From positions 62,001 to 126,000 of the forward strand of contig CASFNG010000006.1 of NCBI GenBank assembly GCA_949296075.1: 64,000 bases of DNA, in the 5' to 3' direction. The translations under genes and the position numbers were made by a program. A model generated the notes under the pieces. That model made no database searches, was not told the origin of the DNA, and saw only the letters and a program-made list of their open reading frames with translations. Positions 9,854-18,658 of this stretch are shown here, in pieces. Position 1 is the first letter of the stretch. Every line of letters begins with the position of its first letter. This DNA comes from an uncultured Parabacteroides sp. GTDB lineage: Bacteria > Bacteroidota > Bacteroidia > Bacteroidales > Tannerellaceae.

Positions 9854-9884
9854 TTTGCAATTTCTCAAATAACCCATATATTTG
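9854..9884 (+). promoter_or_regulatory. Promoter of the tryptophan operon
   Basis: TTTG (9854-9857), a spacer of exactly 19 nt, then TATATTTG (9877-9884): a full match to the Bacteroidetes housekeeping promoter. Transcription should start near 9890, about 20 nt before the leader peptide ATG. No separate operator is obvious here; control is explained by the leader downstream. Confidence 0.8.
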
Positions 9885-9909
9885 TCGCCAGAATAGCAAA
9901 AAAGGAACA

Positions 9910-9972
9910 ATGAATACATTCGTAGTAAATACATATTGGTGGTGGCGCTCCGTACAACTCATAAGGTCGTAA
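9910..9972 (+). CDS. trpL: trp operon leader peptide with three consecutive Trp codons
   Basis: A 20-codon reading frame (ATG 9910, TAA 9970) encoding MNTFVVNTYWWWRSVQLIRS. TGG codons at 9937, 9940 and 9943 are consecutive and preceded by a Tyr codon. A protein this short with three Trp in a row, 38 nt before an intrinsic terminator and upstream of trp genes, is a classic attenuation sensor. Ribosome stalling at these codons when charged tRNA-Trp is scarce would favour an alternative fold that prevents termination at 10016-10058. It fits the published Bacteroid-trp leader motif, described as an ORF with Trp codons followed by a terminator. I could not identify a single convincing antiterminator pairing by eye. 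Confidence 0.88.
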   Translation: MNTFVVNTYWWWRSVQLIRS

Positions 9973-10015
9973 GGGACGAGGATCCGTATGTATATAGAAT
10001 GTAACGTGAAAATAT

Positions 10016-10058
10016 AAAGAGGTCTGTCGCACTTGCGGCAGGCCTCTTTTCTTTTTCC
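10016..10058 (+). terminator. trp attenuator (intrinsic terminator in the leader)
   Basis: Arms AAGAGGTCTGTCGC (10017-10030) and GCGGCAGGCCTCTT (10035-10048) pair over 14 bp with two G-U wobbles around an ACTT loop; an outer A-T pair extends this. A run rich in T (10045-10057) follows. It ends about 40 nt before trpB, so it should stop transcription when Trp is plentiful. Confidence 0.88.
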
Positions 10059-10097
10059 GGCCCAATGATCGAAACTAAAATCAAAATAAGACAAGAG

Positions 10098-11282
10098 ATG
10101 AAAACGTATCAAGTGGATGAGAATGGTTATTATGGTGAGTTTGGCGGCGCATACGTGCCCGAGATCCTGCACCAATGCGTGGAGGACTTACGGAACACCT
10201 ACCTGAAAGTATTGGAAAGCGCGAGCTTCAAGGAGGAATTCGATCAGTTACTGCGCGATTACGTAGGCCGCCCCTCACCGCTCTACTTGGCAAAGCGCTT
10301 AAGCAAGCGGTACGGTTGCAAGATCTACCTAAAACGCGAAGACCTGAACCATACCGGAGCCCATAAGATCAACAACACGATCGGGCAGATCCTTTTGGCC
10401 CGCCGTATGGGGAAAAAGCGGATCATCGCCGAGACAGGCGCCGGACAGCATGGCGTGGCCACCGCGACTGTATGCGCCTTGATGGACATGGAGTGCGTGG
10501 TCTATATGGGAAAGACCGACGTAGAACGCCAACACGCCAACGTGCAGAAGATGGAGATGCTGGGAGCGACCGTGGTTCCGGTCACCTCAGGCAACATGAC
10601 CTTGAAAGACGCCACCAACGAGGCGATACGCGACTGGTGCTGCCATCCATCAGACACCTACTACATCATCGGCTCTACCGTGGGGCCTCATCCCTATCCG
10701 GACATGGTGGCACGCTTGCAATCCGTCATAAGCGCCGAGATCAAACGGCAGCTGTTGGAGCAAGAGGGACGGGATCATCCCGATTACCTGATCGCCTGCG
10801 TGGGAGGTGGTAGCAACGCCGCGGGGACGATCTACCATTTTATCGACGATGAGCGGGTGAAGATCGTGCTCGCCGAGGCGGGCGGATTAGGGATAACCTC
10901 CGGCAAAAGCGCGGCGACCATCCAGTTGGGCAAAAAAGGGATCATCCACGGGGCACGGACGTTGGTGATGCAGAACGAGGACGGGCAGATAGAGGAGCCC
11001 TATTCCATCTCCGCCGGGTTGGATTACCCGGGTATCGGGCCGATACATGCGAACCTCTATACGACACGCCGCGCACGGATTCTCGCGGTGAACGACGACG
11101 AGGCGCTCGCCGCCGCCTTCGAGCTGACCCGGTTAGAGGGCATCATTCCCGCCTTGGAGAGCGCGCACGCGTTAGGCGCCTTGGCGAAAGTGGATTTCAA
11201 GCCGGAAGATGTGGTCGTACTGACCGTCTCCGGACGCGGTGATAAAGACATGGATACATACATTAAACACAAAATGGCATGA
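10098..11282 (+). CDS. trpB: Tryptophan synthase beta chain
   Basis: A 394-residue PLP enzyme that condenses indole with L-serine, the last step of Trp synthesis, in complex with TrpA. The start at 10098 (MKTYQVDENGYYGEFGG) fits the family; an in-frame ATG at 10065 would overlap the end of the attenuator region and add non-conserved residues. The PLP lysine lies in HTGAHKINN (K90). The glycine-rich phosphate loop is GGGSNAAG, and the C terminus has the usual SGRGDKDMDTY. It is first in the operon, as is usual in Bacteroidetes, although its partner trpA is last. The stop overlaps the trpE start (ATGA). Confidence 0.98.
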   Translation: MKTYQVDENGYYGEFGGAYVPEILHQCVEDLRNTYLKVLESASFKEEFDQLLRDYVGRPSPLYLAKRLSKRYGCKIYLKREDLNHTGAHKINNTIGQILLARRMGKKRIIAETGAGQHGVATATVCALMDMECVVYMGKTDVERQHANVQKMEMLGATVVPVTSGNMTLKDATNEAIRDWCCHPSDTYYIIGSTVGPHPYPDMVARLQSVISAEIKRQLLEQEGRDHPDYLIACVGGGSNAAGTIYHFIDDERVKIVLAEAGGLGITSGKSAATIQLGKKGIIHGARTLVMQNEDGQIEEPYSISAGLDYPGIGPIHANLYTTRRARILAVNDDEALAAAFELTRLEGIIPALESAHALGALAKVDFKPEDVVVLTVSGRGDKDMDTYIKHKMA

Positions 11283-12682
11283 ACTATACATTTAAGACGA
11301 TCAGTAAGCGCGTGATGGGCGACCTGCATACGCCCGTAAGCATCTACCTCAAGGTACGCGACGTATATCCGGAATCGGCCCTGTTGGAAAGCTCGGACTT
11401 TCACGGGAACGAGAACAGCCTGTCGTATATCGCACTCCAACCCATAGCCCGTATCGGCATCAATAACCGGGAATGTACGGCCTCCTACCCTGACGGAAGC
11501 CGCGAGGTAACCCCGCTCTCCGGCACGTTCGGCGTGGCGGAGGCGATGAACACCTTCCTCCGGCGGTTCAAGGTAGAGGGTGCCAACAAAGAGGTATGCG
11601 GGCTTTTCGGCTATACCGCCTACGACGCGATCCGCTACTTCGAGAACATCCCGGTGATGGAGGCGCATCACGAGGAGAACGACGCTCCCGATTTACTGTA
11701 TATCCTTTATAAATACGTGATCGTGTTCGACCATTTCAAGAACGAGCTTACGATCGTGGAGCTGATGAGCGAGGGCGAGAAAAGCGGACTGAACGAGATC
11801 ATCACGCTGATCGAGAACCGGAATTTCGCCTCCTACAATTTCCGGACAGTCGGGCCGGAAACCTCCCCGATCACCGGCGAGGAATACAAGGCGATGGTAC
11901 GGCAAGGGATCCGGCATTGCTTGCGGGGCGACGTATTCCAGATCGTGTTGAGCCGCCGGTTCGAGCAGCCTTTCCAAGGCGACGATTTCAAGGTATATCG
12001 CGCGCTGCGCAGTATCAACCCATCGCCCTACCTGTTCTATTTCGACTTCGGGGGATTCCGGATCTTCGGTTCCTCACCGGAGACGCATTGCAAGGTGAAA
12101 GCCGGACGGGCAAGTATCGACCCGATAGCGGGCACGGCCTTCCGTACCGGCAACATCGAGGTGGACAAGCGGCGTACGGAAGCGTTGCTGCACGACCCGA
12201 AGGAGAACGCCGAGCACGTCATGCTGGTGGATCTCGCGCGCAACGACCTGAGCCGTAACGCGCACGACGTGCAGGTGGATTTCTACAAGGAGACCCAGTA
12301 TTACAGCCACGTCATCCACTTAGTCTCCCGGGTAAGCGGCACGATCGATCCCGACAGCAACCCGATCCGCACCTATATCGACACCTTTCCGGCGGGTACG
12401 CTGAGCGGAGCGCCCAAGGTACGGGCAATGCAACTCATCAACGAGATCGAGGGACGTAACCGGGGCGCTTACGGGGGATGTATCGGTTTCATCGGATTGG
12501 ATGGCGACCTGAACCAGGCGATCACGATCCGCTCGTTCGTGAGCCGGGGAAACGTGCTTTACTATCAGGCCGGCGCCGGGATCGTGGCGAAAAGTCACGA
12601 CGAACGCGAGCTGCAAGAGGTGAACAACAAATTAGGTGCCTTGAAGAAGGCGATCGACCTCGCGGAACAATTAATCAATTAA
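11279..12682 (+). CDS. trpE: Anthranilate synthase component I
   Basis: A 467-residue chorismate-utilising enzyme that makes anthranilate with ammonia from TrpG. The N-terminal domain holds the tryptophan feedback-binding motif LLESS (35-39). The C-terminal chorismate-binding domain carries IDPIAGTAFRTG, the DLARNDLSR loop, FPAGTLSGAPKVRAM and the ending YQAGAGIVAKSHDERE. So enzyme activity is probably also controlled by Trp, in addition to attenuation. It overlaps trpB by 4 nt (ATGA), indicating translational coupling. Confidence 0.98.
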   Translation: MNYTFKTISKRVMGDLHTPVSIYLKVRDVYPESALLESSDFHGNENSLSYIALQPIARIGINNRECTASYPDGSREVTPLSGTFGVAEAMNTFLRRFKVEGANKEVCGLFGYTAYDAIRYFENIPVMEAHHEENDAPDLLYILYKYVIVFDHFKNELTIVELMSEGEKSGLNEIITLIENRNFASYNFRTVGPETSPITGEEYKAMVRQGIRHCLRGDVFQIVLSRRFEQPFQGDDFKVYRALRSINPSPYLFYFDFGGFRIFGSSPETHCKVKAGRASIDPIAGTAFRTGNIEVDKRRTEALLHDPKENAEHVMLVDLARNDLSRNAHDVQVDFYKETQYYSHVIHLVSRVSGTIDPDSNPIRTYIDTFPAGTLSGAPKVRAMQLINEIEGRNRGAYGGCIGFIGLDGDLNQAITIRSFVSRGNVLYYQAGAGIVAKSHDERELQEVNNKLGALKKAIDLAEQLIN

Positions 12683-12700
12683 CCATAGCATAACGACATC

Positions 12701-13267
12701 ATGAAAATCTTATTATTCGATAATTATGACTCCTTCACCTACAATCTATCGCATATCTTGAAGGAGCTGGGGGCGGAACCGGAGGTACACCGCAACGACC
12801 AGATCGCGCTGGAGGAGGTGGAACGGTTCGACAAGATCGTGCTATCGCCCGGACCGGGTATCCCGGAAGAGGCTGGGATCCTGCTCCCATTGATCCGGAC
12901 TTACGCGCCAACCAAGAGCATCTTAGGGGTCTGCTTGGGCGAGCAGGCGATCGGACAGGCTTTCGGGGCGAAGCTGATTAACCTGAAGGAGGTATATCAC
13001 GGGATATGCTCGGATATACGGATCATCGCCGACGACCCGCTTTTCGATGGGCTACGACCGGGGATACGGGTGGGCCGATACCACTCGTGGGTAGTGTCTA
13101 AGGAGGATTTCCCGGATTGCTTGGAGATTACCGCCGTGGATACGGAGGAGGGGCAGATCATGGGGCTGCGCCATCGCGAGTACGACGTGCGGGGGATCCA
13201 GTTTCACCCGGAGTCGGTACTCACCCCGCAAGGGAAGAGAATCATCGAGAACTGGTTGAGATCCTGA
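12701..13267 (+). CDS. trpG: Anthranilate synthase component II (glutamine amidotransferase)
   Basis: A 188-residue class I glutamine amidotransferase that supplies ammonia to TrpE. Visible are the N-terminal LLFDNYDSFTYNL, the oxyanion segment SPGPGIPEEAG, the nucleophile in GVCLGEQ (C78) and the catalytic pair in QFHPES (H169, E171). It is a single-domain protein, not fused to TrpD. The start lies 18 bp after trpE. The following gap to trpD (13268-13382, 115 bp) is the widest in the operon and holds only a weak CCCCAT/ATGGGG inverted repeat and no credible gene. Confidence 0.97.
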   Translation: MKILLFDNYDSFTYNLSHILKELGAEPEVHRNDQIALEEVERFDKIVLSPGPGIPEEAGILLPLIRTYAPTKSILGVCLGEQAIGQAFGAKLINLKEVYHGICSDIRIIADDPLFDGLRPGIRVGRYHSWVVSKEDFPDCLEITAVDTEEGQIMGLRHREYDVRGIQFHPESVLTPQGKRIIENWLRS

Positions 13268-13382
13268 AGCCTTCCCGAAGGTTTTCCAAAAACAACCCCA
13301 TGAAAAGCGGAAAAGCCCGGCAGCCTTTCCATGCGTCAATGGGGGACTTAAAACAACTTCCATAATCAAGACAAAAAAACAG

Positions 13383-14378
13383 ATGAAAACTATTTTATAT
13401 CGCCTGTTCGAGCATCAGTATTTAGGCCGCGAGGAGGCTCGCGACATCTTGCAGAAAATAGCGGAAGGCTATTACAACGACTCCCAGATAGCCAGCCTGA
13501 TCACCGTGTTCCTGATGCGCAGCATCTCCGTGGAGGAGCTCACCGGTTTCAGGGAGGCTTTGCTGGATATGCGCGTCGCGGTGGACCTGAACGAATATAA
13601 GCCGATCGACATCGTGGGTACCGGCGGGGATGGAAAGAACACGTTCAATATCAGTACCTGCGCCTGCTTCGTGGTGGCGGGAGCCGGTTATAACGTGGTG
13701 AAACACGGGAACTACGGGGCTACCTCCGTCAGCGGGGCGAGCAACGTGATGGAGCAACATGGGGTACGGTTCACGAGCGACCCCGATCGCCTGCGCGCCT
13801 CCATCGAGGGTTGCCATATCGCTTACCTGCACGCTCCCCTCTTCAACCCGGCCTTGAAAGCCGTGGCGCCGGTACGCAAGAGCTTAGGGGTACGCAGTTT
13901 CTTCAATATGCTGGGGCCGTTGGTCAATCCGGTTCTACCGACCTATCAGCTATTGGGTGTGTATAACCTTCCCTTGCTGAGGCTATACAACTACACTTAC
14001 CAAGAAAGCGGGACACGATTCGCCGTGGTACACAGTTTGGATGGTTACGACGAGATCTCGCTCACCGCCGATTTCAAGGTGGCGATGCCGGAAAAAGAGA
14101 AATTATACACCCCTGAGAGCTTAGGGTTCAAGCGTTGCGAAGAAGCCGACTTGGATGGAGGGAACACGCCGGAGCAGGCTGCCCGTATCTTCGACGACGT
14201 ATTGGGGAACACGGCCACCGAGGCGCAGAAAAATTGCGTGATCGCCAACGCCGCTTTCGCCATCCAAGTGATCTGCCCGGAGAAGAAAATAGCCACTTGC
14301 ATCGCCGAGGCAAGGGAATCATTAGAGAGCGGACGGGCATTGGCCACATTCCGTAAATTCCTATCTTTGAATCAATAA
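13383..14378 (+). CDS. trpD: Anthranilate phosphoribosyltransferase
   Basis: A 331-residue enzyme that transfers phosphoribosyl from PRPP to anthranilate. The PRPP loop GTGGDGKNTFNIST is at 79-92, followed by KHGNYGATSVSGASNVMEQHG and HAPLFNPALKAVAPVRKSLGVR, all family landmarks. The N-terminal helical domain starts directly (LYRLFEHQYLGREEARDIL). It is separate from trpG, unlike the TrpGD fusion of enterobacteria. The next gene, trpC, starts 5 bp after the stop. Confidence 0.97.
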   Translation: MKTILYRLFEHQYLGREEARDILQKIAEGYYNDSQIASLITVFLMRSISVEELTGFREALLDMRVAVDLNEYKPIDIVGTGGDGKNTFNISTCACFVVAGAGYNVVKHGNYGATSVSGASNVMEQHGVRFTSDPDRLRASIEGCHIAYLHAPLFNPALKAVAPVRKSLGVRSFFNMLGPLVNPVLPTYQLLGVYNLPLLRLYNYTYQESGTRFAVVHSLDGYDEISLTADFKVAMPEKEKLYTPESLGFKRCEEADLDGGNTPEQAARIFDDVLGNTATEAQKNCVIANAAFAIQVICPEKKIATCIAEARESLESGRALATFRKFLSLNQ

Positions 14379-14383
14379 AAACT

Positions 14384-15178
14384 ATGGCAAAAGATATTTT
14401 ACAGACAATCGTGGCGCATAAGCGCATAGAAGTGGCCCGCCAGAAACAGGCGGTGAGCCTGCAAACCTTGTTGGCGTTGGGGAGCGACCGGTTAGAGCGG
14501 GATACCCGTTCGATGCGCACGGCCTTAGAAAGCTCCCCCTCAGGGATCATAGCCGAGTTCAAACGGAAAAGTCCGTCGAAAGGGTGGATCTTTCCGGAAG
14601 CGGAGGTGCGTGAGGTGGTTCCCGCTTACGAGGCGGGAGGAGCCGCCGCCTGCTCCATACTGACCGACGGGGATTTCTTCGGGGGATCGCTCCGGGATCT
14701 GAGGCAGGCCCGAGAACGGGTGAACCTGCCGCTATTGCGTAAGGATTTCATCATCGACACGTATCAGTTATTCCAGGCCCGGGTAATGGGAGCCGACGCG
14801 GTGTTACTGATCGCGGCAGCCTTAAATCCGGAGGAATGCCGGGTACTCGCCGAGACCGCCCATAGCCTCCAATTAGAGGTATTGCTGGAGATTCACGAGG
14901 AACGGGAGCTGGAGTACCTGAATGCGGACGTGGATATGCTGGGCGTGAACAACCGGAACTTAGGGTCGTTCCATACGGACGTGGCGAACTCGTTCCGGCT
15001 GGCGGAGCGGTTGCGGGGCTCTTCCGCCCTATTGGTGTCGGAGAGCGGGATAGACAATCCGGATACGGTCAGGCAACTACGCGAGGCGGGATTCCGGGGA
15101 TTCCTTATCGGTGAGGCGTTCATGCGTACCGGGACACCGGGTGATACGCTCCATCAATTTATCGGAGGGCTCGTATGA
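14384..15178 (+). CDS. trpC: Indole-3-glycerol phosphate synthase
   Basis: A 264-residue TIM-barrel enzyme that closes the indole ring from CdRP. The catalytic segment EFKRKSPSKGWI (residues 58-69) and LLRKDFIIDTYQLFQARVMGADAVLLI are clear, as are the phosphate-binding SESGIDNPDTV and GFLIGEAFM. It is not fused to TrpF; instead the stop overlaps the trpF start (ATGA at 15175), which gives coupling of the two steps. Confidence 0.97.
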   Translation: MAKDILQTIVAHKRIEVARQKQAVSLQTLLALGSDRLERDTRSMRTALESSPSGIIAEFKRKSPSKGWIFPEAEVREVVPAYEAGGAAACSILTDGDFFGGSLRDLRQARERVNLPLLRKDFIIDTYQLFQARVMGADAVLLIAAALNPEECRVLAETAHSLQLEVLLEIHEERELEYLNADVDMLGVNNRNLGSFHTDVANSFRLAERLRGSSALLVSESGIDNPDTVRQLREAGFRGFLIGEAFMRTGTPGDTLHQFIGGLV

Positions 15179-15795
15179 TCGTCAAGATATGTGGAATGCG
15201 GGAGAAGGAGAACATCTTGGCCGTCTCCTCGCTGGACATCCAATGGATGGGATTCATCTTCTACGCACGGTCGCCCCGCTCCGTGACGGAGATCGAGCCG
15301 GGATCGCTCTTCCCGGCCGGTATGCGGCAGCGGCGGGTCGGGGTGTTCGTGGACGCTTCTCCCGAATATATGATGCGGATAGCCAATGCCTATCGGCTGG
15401 ATTACCTGCAACTGCATGGGCATGAATCGCCCGACATCTGCCATACGCTGCGGAAACGGGGATACGCCCTCATCAAGGCGTTCGCCATAGCTGAGGCGGA
15501 AGATTTTGAGCGTACCTCGGCCTATGCGAACCGGGTGGACTATTTCTTGTTCGACACCCGTTGCGAGGGACATGGCGGCTCGGGACGCTCGTTCGACTGG
15601 TCGCTGCTCTCCGCCTACAAAGGGGATACGCCATTCCTGCTGAGCGGAGGGATACGCCCGGAAAGCGTGGAGGCGATACAGGCTCTCAAGCTCCCCGCAT
15701 TGGCCGGTATCGACCTGAACAGTGGGTTTGAGCGATCGCCCGGTATCAAGGACATCGGGAAATTGAGGAATTTCATCCAACAGGTCCAAGTCTAA
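15175..15795 (+). CDS. trpF: Phosphoribosylanthranilate isomerase
   Basis: A 206-residue TIM barrel for the Amadori rearrangement of phosphoribosylanthranilate. It opens with [14 protein letters not shown], in which the Cys is the expected general base. The general acid is in [17 protein letters not shown], and phosphate binding is at [10 protein letters not shown] and [15 protein letters not shown]. Length is normal for the family. The start overlaps the trpC stop by 4 nt. Confidence 0.97.
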   Translation: MIVKICGMREKENILAVSSLDIQWMGFIFYARSPRSVTEIEPGSLFPAGMRQRRVGVFVDASPEYMMRIANAYRLDYLQLHGHESPDICHTLRKRGYALIKAFAIAEAEDFERTSAYANRVDYFLFDTRCEGHGGSGRSFDWSLLSAYKGDTPFLLSGGIRPESVEAIQALKLPALAGIDLNSGFERSPGIKDIGKLRNFIQQVQV

Positions 15796-15827
15796 AAACA
15801 GTATATAAATCAAAAAACATCTATGAT

Positions 15828-16601
15828 ATGAATCGAATCACGAACTTATTCCAAACCCAGAAGGAGAAGATCTTATCGGTCTATTTCACGGCCGGTTACC
15901 CTCGGCTGAATGATACGATGCCGATATTGCGAGCATTGCAGGAAAAGGGCATCCATATGGTTGAGGTAGGTATTCCCTTCTCCGACCCGATGGCCGACGG
16001 GCCGGTCATACAAGAGGCGGCGACAAAAGCGTTGCGCAACGGGATGTCGCTCCATCTCCTCTTCGACCAGCTAAAGGGAATGCGCCAAGAGGTGAAGATC
16101 CCGGTCATCTTGATGGGCTACCTGAACCCGATCATGCAGTTCGGGTTCGAGCGGTTTTGCCAATGCTGCGTGGAGGTTGGCGTGGATGGGGTAATCATCC
16201 CGGATCTTCCTTACGCTGAGTATATGGCGGAGTACAAGGAAATCGCCGACCGGTTCGACCTGAAGTTCATCATGCTGATCACGCCCGAAACCTCCGAGGA
16301 GCGGATCCGCCTGATCGACGCGCATACAAGCGGGTTTATCTATATGGTATCCAGCGCGGCGACGACCGGAGCCCAGCGTTCGTTCGACGAAGTAAAACAG
16401 GCTTATTTCCGGAGGATCGATGCCTTGAAGCTGCGGAATCCCCGTTTAGTGGGCTTTGGCATCAGTAATAAGGCGACGTATGAGGCGGCTGCCGCTTACT
16501 CATCGGGAGCGATCATCGGGAGTAAGTTCGTTCAACTGCTGGGGAGTGAGCCCACACCTGCGGAGGCGGTGGATAAACTCTTGGATGCCTTACGGAGATA
16601 G
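15828..16601 (+). CDS. trpA: Tryptophan synthase alpha chain
   Basis: A 257-residue TIM barrel that splits indole-3-glycerol phosphate and passes indole to TrpB. The two catalytic acids are in [16 protein letters not shown] (E46 and D57, equivalent to E49 and D60 of E. coli). The phosphate loop is [24 protein letters not shown]. It is the last gene of the operon, 32 bp after trpF, and is followed by a strong terminator at 16641-16680. Confidence 0.97.
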   Translation: MNRITNLFQTQKEKILSVYFTAGYPRLNDTMPILRALQEKGIHMVEVGIPFSDPMADGPVIQEAATKALRNGMSLHLLFDQLKGMRQEVKIPVILMGYLNPIMQFGFERFCQCCVEVGVDGVIIPDLPYAEYMAEYKEIADRFDLKFIMLITPETSEERIRLIDAHTSGFIYMVSSAATTGAQRSFDEVKQAYFRRIDALKLRNPRLVGFGISNKATYEAAAAYSSGAIIGSKFVQLLGSEPTPAEAVDKLLDALRR

Positions 16602-16640
16602 GGACATCCACGGTTGGCCGCATGGACAATCGGGAACAAA

Positions 16641-16680
16641 AAGAACGGGCGATCACGGAATTCCGTGATCGCCCGTTCTT
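16641..16680. terminator. Bidirectional terminator between trpA and lutC
   Basis: A perfect 40-nt palindrome: 18-bp arms from AAGAACGGGCGATCACGG around AATT. On the minus strand it is followed by TTTTTG (the clearer U-tract), ending the lut genes; on the plus strand TTCTTATCTGCTTTT follows, ending trp. Convergent genes stop on both sides of it. Confidence 0.9.
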
Positions 16681-16706
16681 ATCTGCTTTTCGCTATATTT
16701 CCTCAA

Positions 16707-17294
16707 TCAACGCAGTATCACCAACACTTGAATCGGCCCATGCGCCCCGAACACCAAGGCCTGTTCAATATCGGCCGTCTTGGAAGGTCCCGACATGAAC
16801 ACACCATATCCATAGTCCATCCCGGCAACAAGGCGGTATGCCTCGTTCATGTTGTTGACCAAACGGGTCTTGTCGAGTAGGATAACCAAGGCGTTCGAGA
16901 TGAAATACAACCCCTTATGGCGTACTTGACAGGGCAACCAGACCGCGGCGTTCTCAGCCACCCCAAAACTGCCCTCCACGACGGAAAGGTCTGTCCCGTT
17001 CAATTCCCGCGGATCCTCCACATCATCCGGATTAAACGTGGCGCAGGTAATCCCGTCCAAGTTAGAGGCTATACGTACCGCCTCCGGGAATTCCCGACGA
17101 ATGACCTCGTTCACATCCTCATTCTCGCCCAGCACGACCGCCTTACCTCCCGCTTGGGCCAGCACCTCCGAGAAAGTGGCTAAAGGATCGGCGTATGTAA
17201 TCGCCTCCAACGAGATCTCCGGCATCTCATAGCGTTCTCCCGTATGGTTACGGATGCGCTCTAATATCAGGTTCTTACTATCCTCGTTCATCAT
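16707..17294 (-). CDS. lutC: Lactate utilization protein C (LUD domain)
   Basis: A 195-residue LUD-domain protein of the LutC/YkgG type, the small subunit of the LutABC L-lactate oxidising complex. Visible landmarks are VVEGSFGVAENAAVWL and the C-terminal FMSGPSKTADIEQALVFGAHGP, the signature of this family. No cofactor motif is seen, as is normal. Two ATGs stand at the start (17294 and 17291); the first overlaps the lutB stop (ATGA), so I use it. It is the last of three coupled genes. Confidence 0.93.
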   Translation of the reverse strand: MMNEDSKNLILERIRNHTGERYEMPEISLEAITYADPLATFSEVLAQAGGKAVVLGENEDVNEVIRREFPEAVRIASNLDGITCATFNPDDVEDPRELNGTDLSVVEGSFGVAENAAVWLPCQVRHKGLYFISNALVILLDKTRLVNNMNEAYRLVAGMDYGYGVFMSGPSKTADIEQALVFGAHGPIQVLVILR

Positions 17295-18658
17295 TTTACC
17301 TTATTCTTTTTCCATAGATCATTAAACGACTCCTTAGCAAAAACGGGCAGTTCCCGTCCCTCGCCCCATGCGTTCAATCGGTTATATACCATGAAACGGG
17401 GCAGATGATTCACGACCGGAGCGAATTTCAACGCCGTATTAAACAAGGCCGGTCGCCCCATCAAGAACTTCATGCCTGAAGAAATCATTTTCTTTTGGGG
17501 ATTCGCCTTCCCTAACTTATCCAAATCCTGGCGCCAACGATAGATCTGCTCTCCTAAATCCACTTTTACCGGACACACATTCGAGCAAGAGAGGCAAAGC
17601 GAACAGGCCGACAGGTTATCCGAATATTTCCGGGGATCCTTATGCATACTCAAGTTGATACCGATAGGTCCGGGGATAAAATAGGTATAGGAGTAACCTC
17701 CGCTCCGGCGATAAACCGGGCAGGTATTCATGCACTCCCCACACCGGATGCAGTTGAGCGTACGTATATGATCCGGACGAGCGAGAATATCGCTGCGGCC
17801 ATTGTCTACGATAATGATATGAAACTCTTGTCCTTTCGGGGGGCGACGGTAATGAGCCGTATAAGAGGTGATCGGCTGTCCCGTTCCTGATCGGGCAAGC
17901 AACCGGGTGAATACGCCTAACGCTTCTAAGTTGGGGACGATTTTCTCCATACCCATCACGGCGATATGCACTTTCGGGAATGAGGTTCCCATATCCGCGT
18001 TCCCCTCATTCGTACAAACCACGATCTCTCCCGTGGAAGCGACAGCGAAGTTCACACCCGTCATCGCGGCGTCGGCGTGCAAGAACTTCTCACGCAAGTT
18101 CTTTCGTGCGGCGTGAGTCAGGTAAGTCGGGTCGCTGTTTCCCGGCTCCGTTCCCATCTCACGAGTCATCATCTCACTAATCTGCTCTCGTTTCACATGG
18201 ATGGCAGGTAGAACGATATGGCTCGGTGTCAGATGCATCAGCTGAAGGATACGTTCCCCTAAATCACTTTCCACCACATCGATCCCCTCCTCCATCAAGA
18301 ACTTATTCATGTGGCACTCCTCAGTCAGCATGGATTTGCTCTTGATCAGATTACGAGCGCCGTGCTCCTTTAAGATGTTAAGGACAATCTCGTTGTGCTC
18401 CGCCGCATCCTTCGCCCAATGTACGACCGCACCATTCGCGATGGCATTTCTCTCGAACTCCTCTAATAACGTATCAAGATGGCTATTGCTATACAACTTG
18501 ATCGCAGAGGCTAAATCCCTCAGGCGCTCCCATTCAGGCAGCGAACGGCTCATCTTGTCTCTTTTGGCACGTACCATCCATAAGGTTTGATCATGCCAAG
18601 CCGCATTTGTCTTGTTTTCCAAGAAATGAGAAGCGGCAATCGAATGTTTCGTGCTCAT
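17291..18658 (-). CDS. lutB: Lactate utilization iron-sulfur protein B
   Basis: A 455-residue protein with an N-terminal LUD domain and a C-terminal pair of 4Fe-4S motifs, CIRCGECMNTCPVY and CSLCLSCSNVCPV. Together with LutA and LutC it oxidises L-lactate to pyruvate in the cytoplasm. I start it at the ATG at 18658 (MSTKHSIAASHFLENK), which overlaps the lutA stop by 4 nt; the frame is open further upstream but that part encodes lutA in another frame. The C-terminal DUF3390-like tail (KMISSGMKFLMGRPALF) is also typical. Confidence 0.95.
   Translation of the reverse strand: MSTKHSIAASHFLENKTNAAWHDQTLWMVRAKRDKMSRSLPEWERLRDLASAIKLYSNSHLDTLLEEFERNAIANGAVVHWAKDAAEHNEIVLNILKEHGARNLIKSKSMLTEECHMNKFLMEEGIDVVESDLGERILQLMHLTPSHIVLPAIHVKREQISEMMTREMGTEPGNSDPTYLTHAARKNLREKFLHADAAMTGVNFAVASTGEIVVCTNEGNADMGTSFPKVHIAVMGMEKIVPNLEALGVFTRLLARSGTGQPITSYTAHYRRPPKGQEFHIIIVDNGRSDILARPDHIRTLNCIRCGECMNTCPVYRRSGGYSYTYFIPGPIGINLSMHKDPRKYSDNLSACSLCLSCSNVCPVKVDLGEQIYRWRQDLDKLGKANPQKKMISSGMKFLMGRPALFNTALKFAPVVNHLPRFMVYNRLNAWGEGRELPVFAKESFNDLWKKNKVK

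Noticed and set aside
13300..13365. A 21-codon frame between trpG and trpD that could be a second leader peptide
   Set aside because: It has no Trp codons and no terminator hairpin with a T-run follows it.
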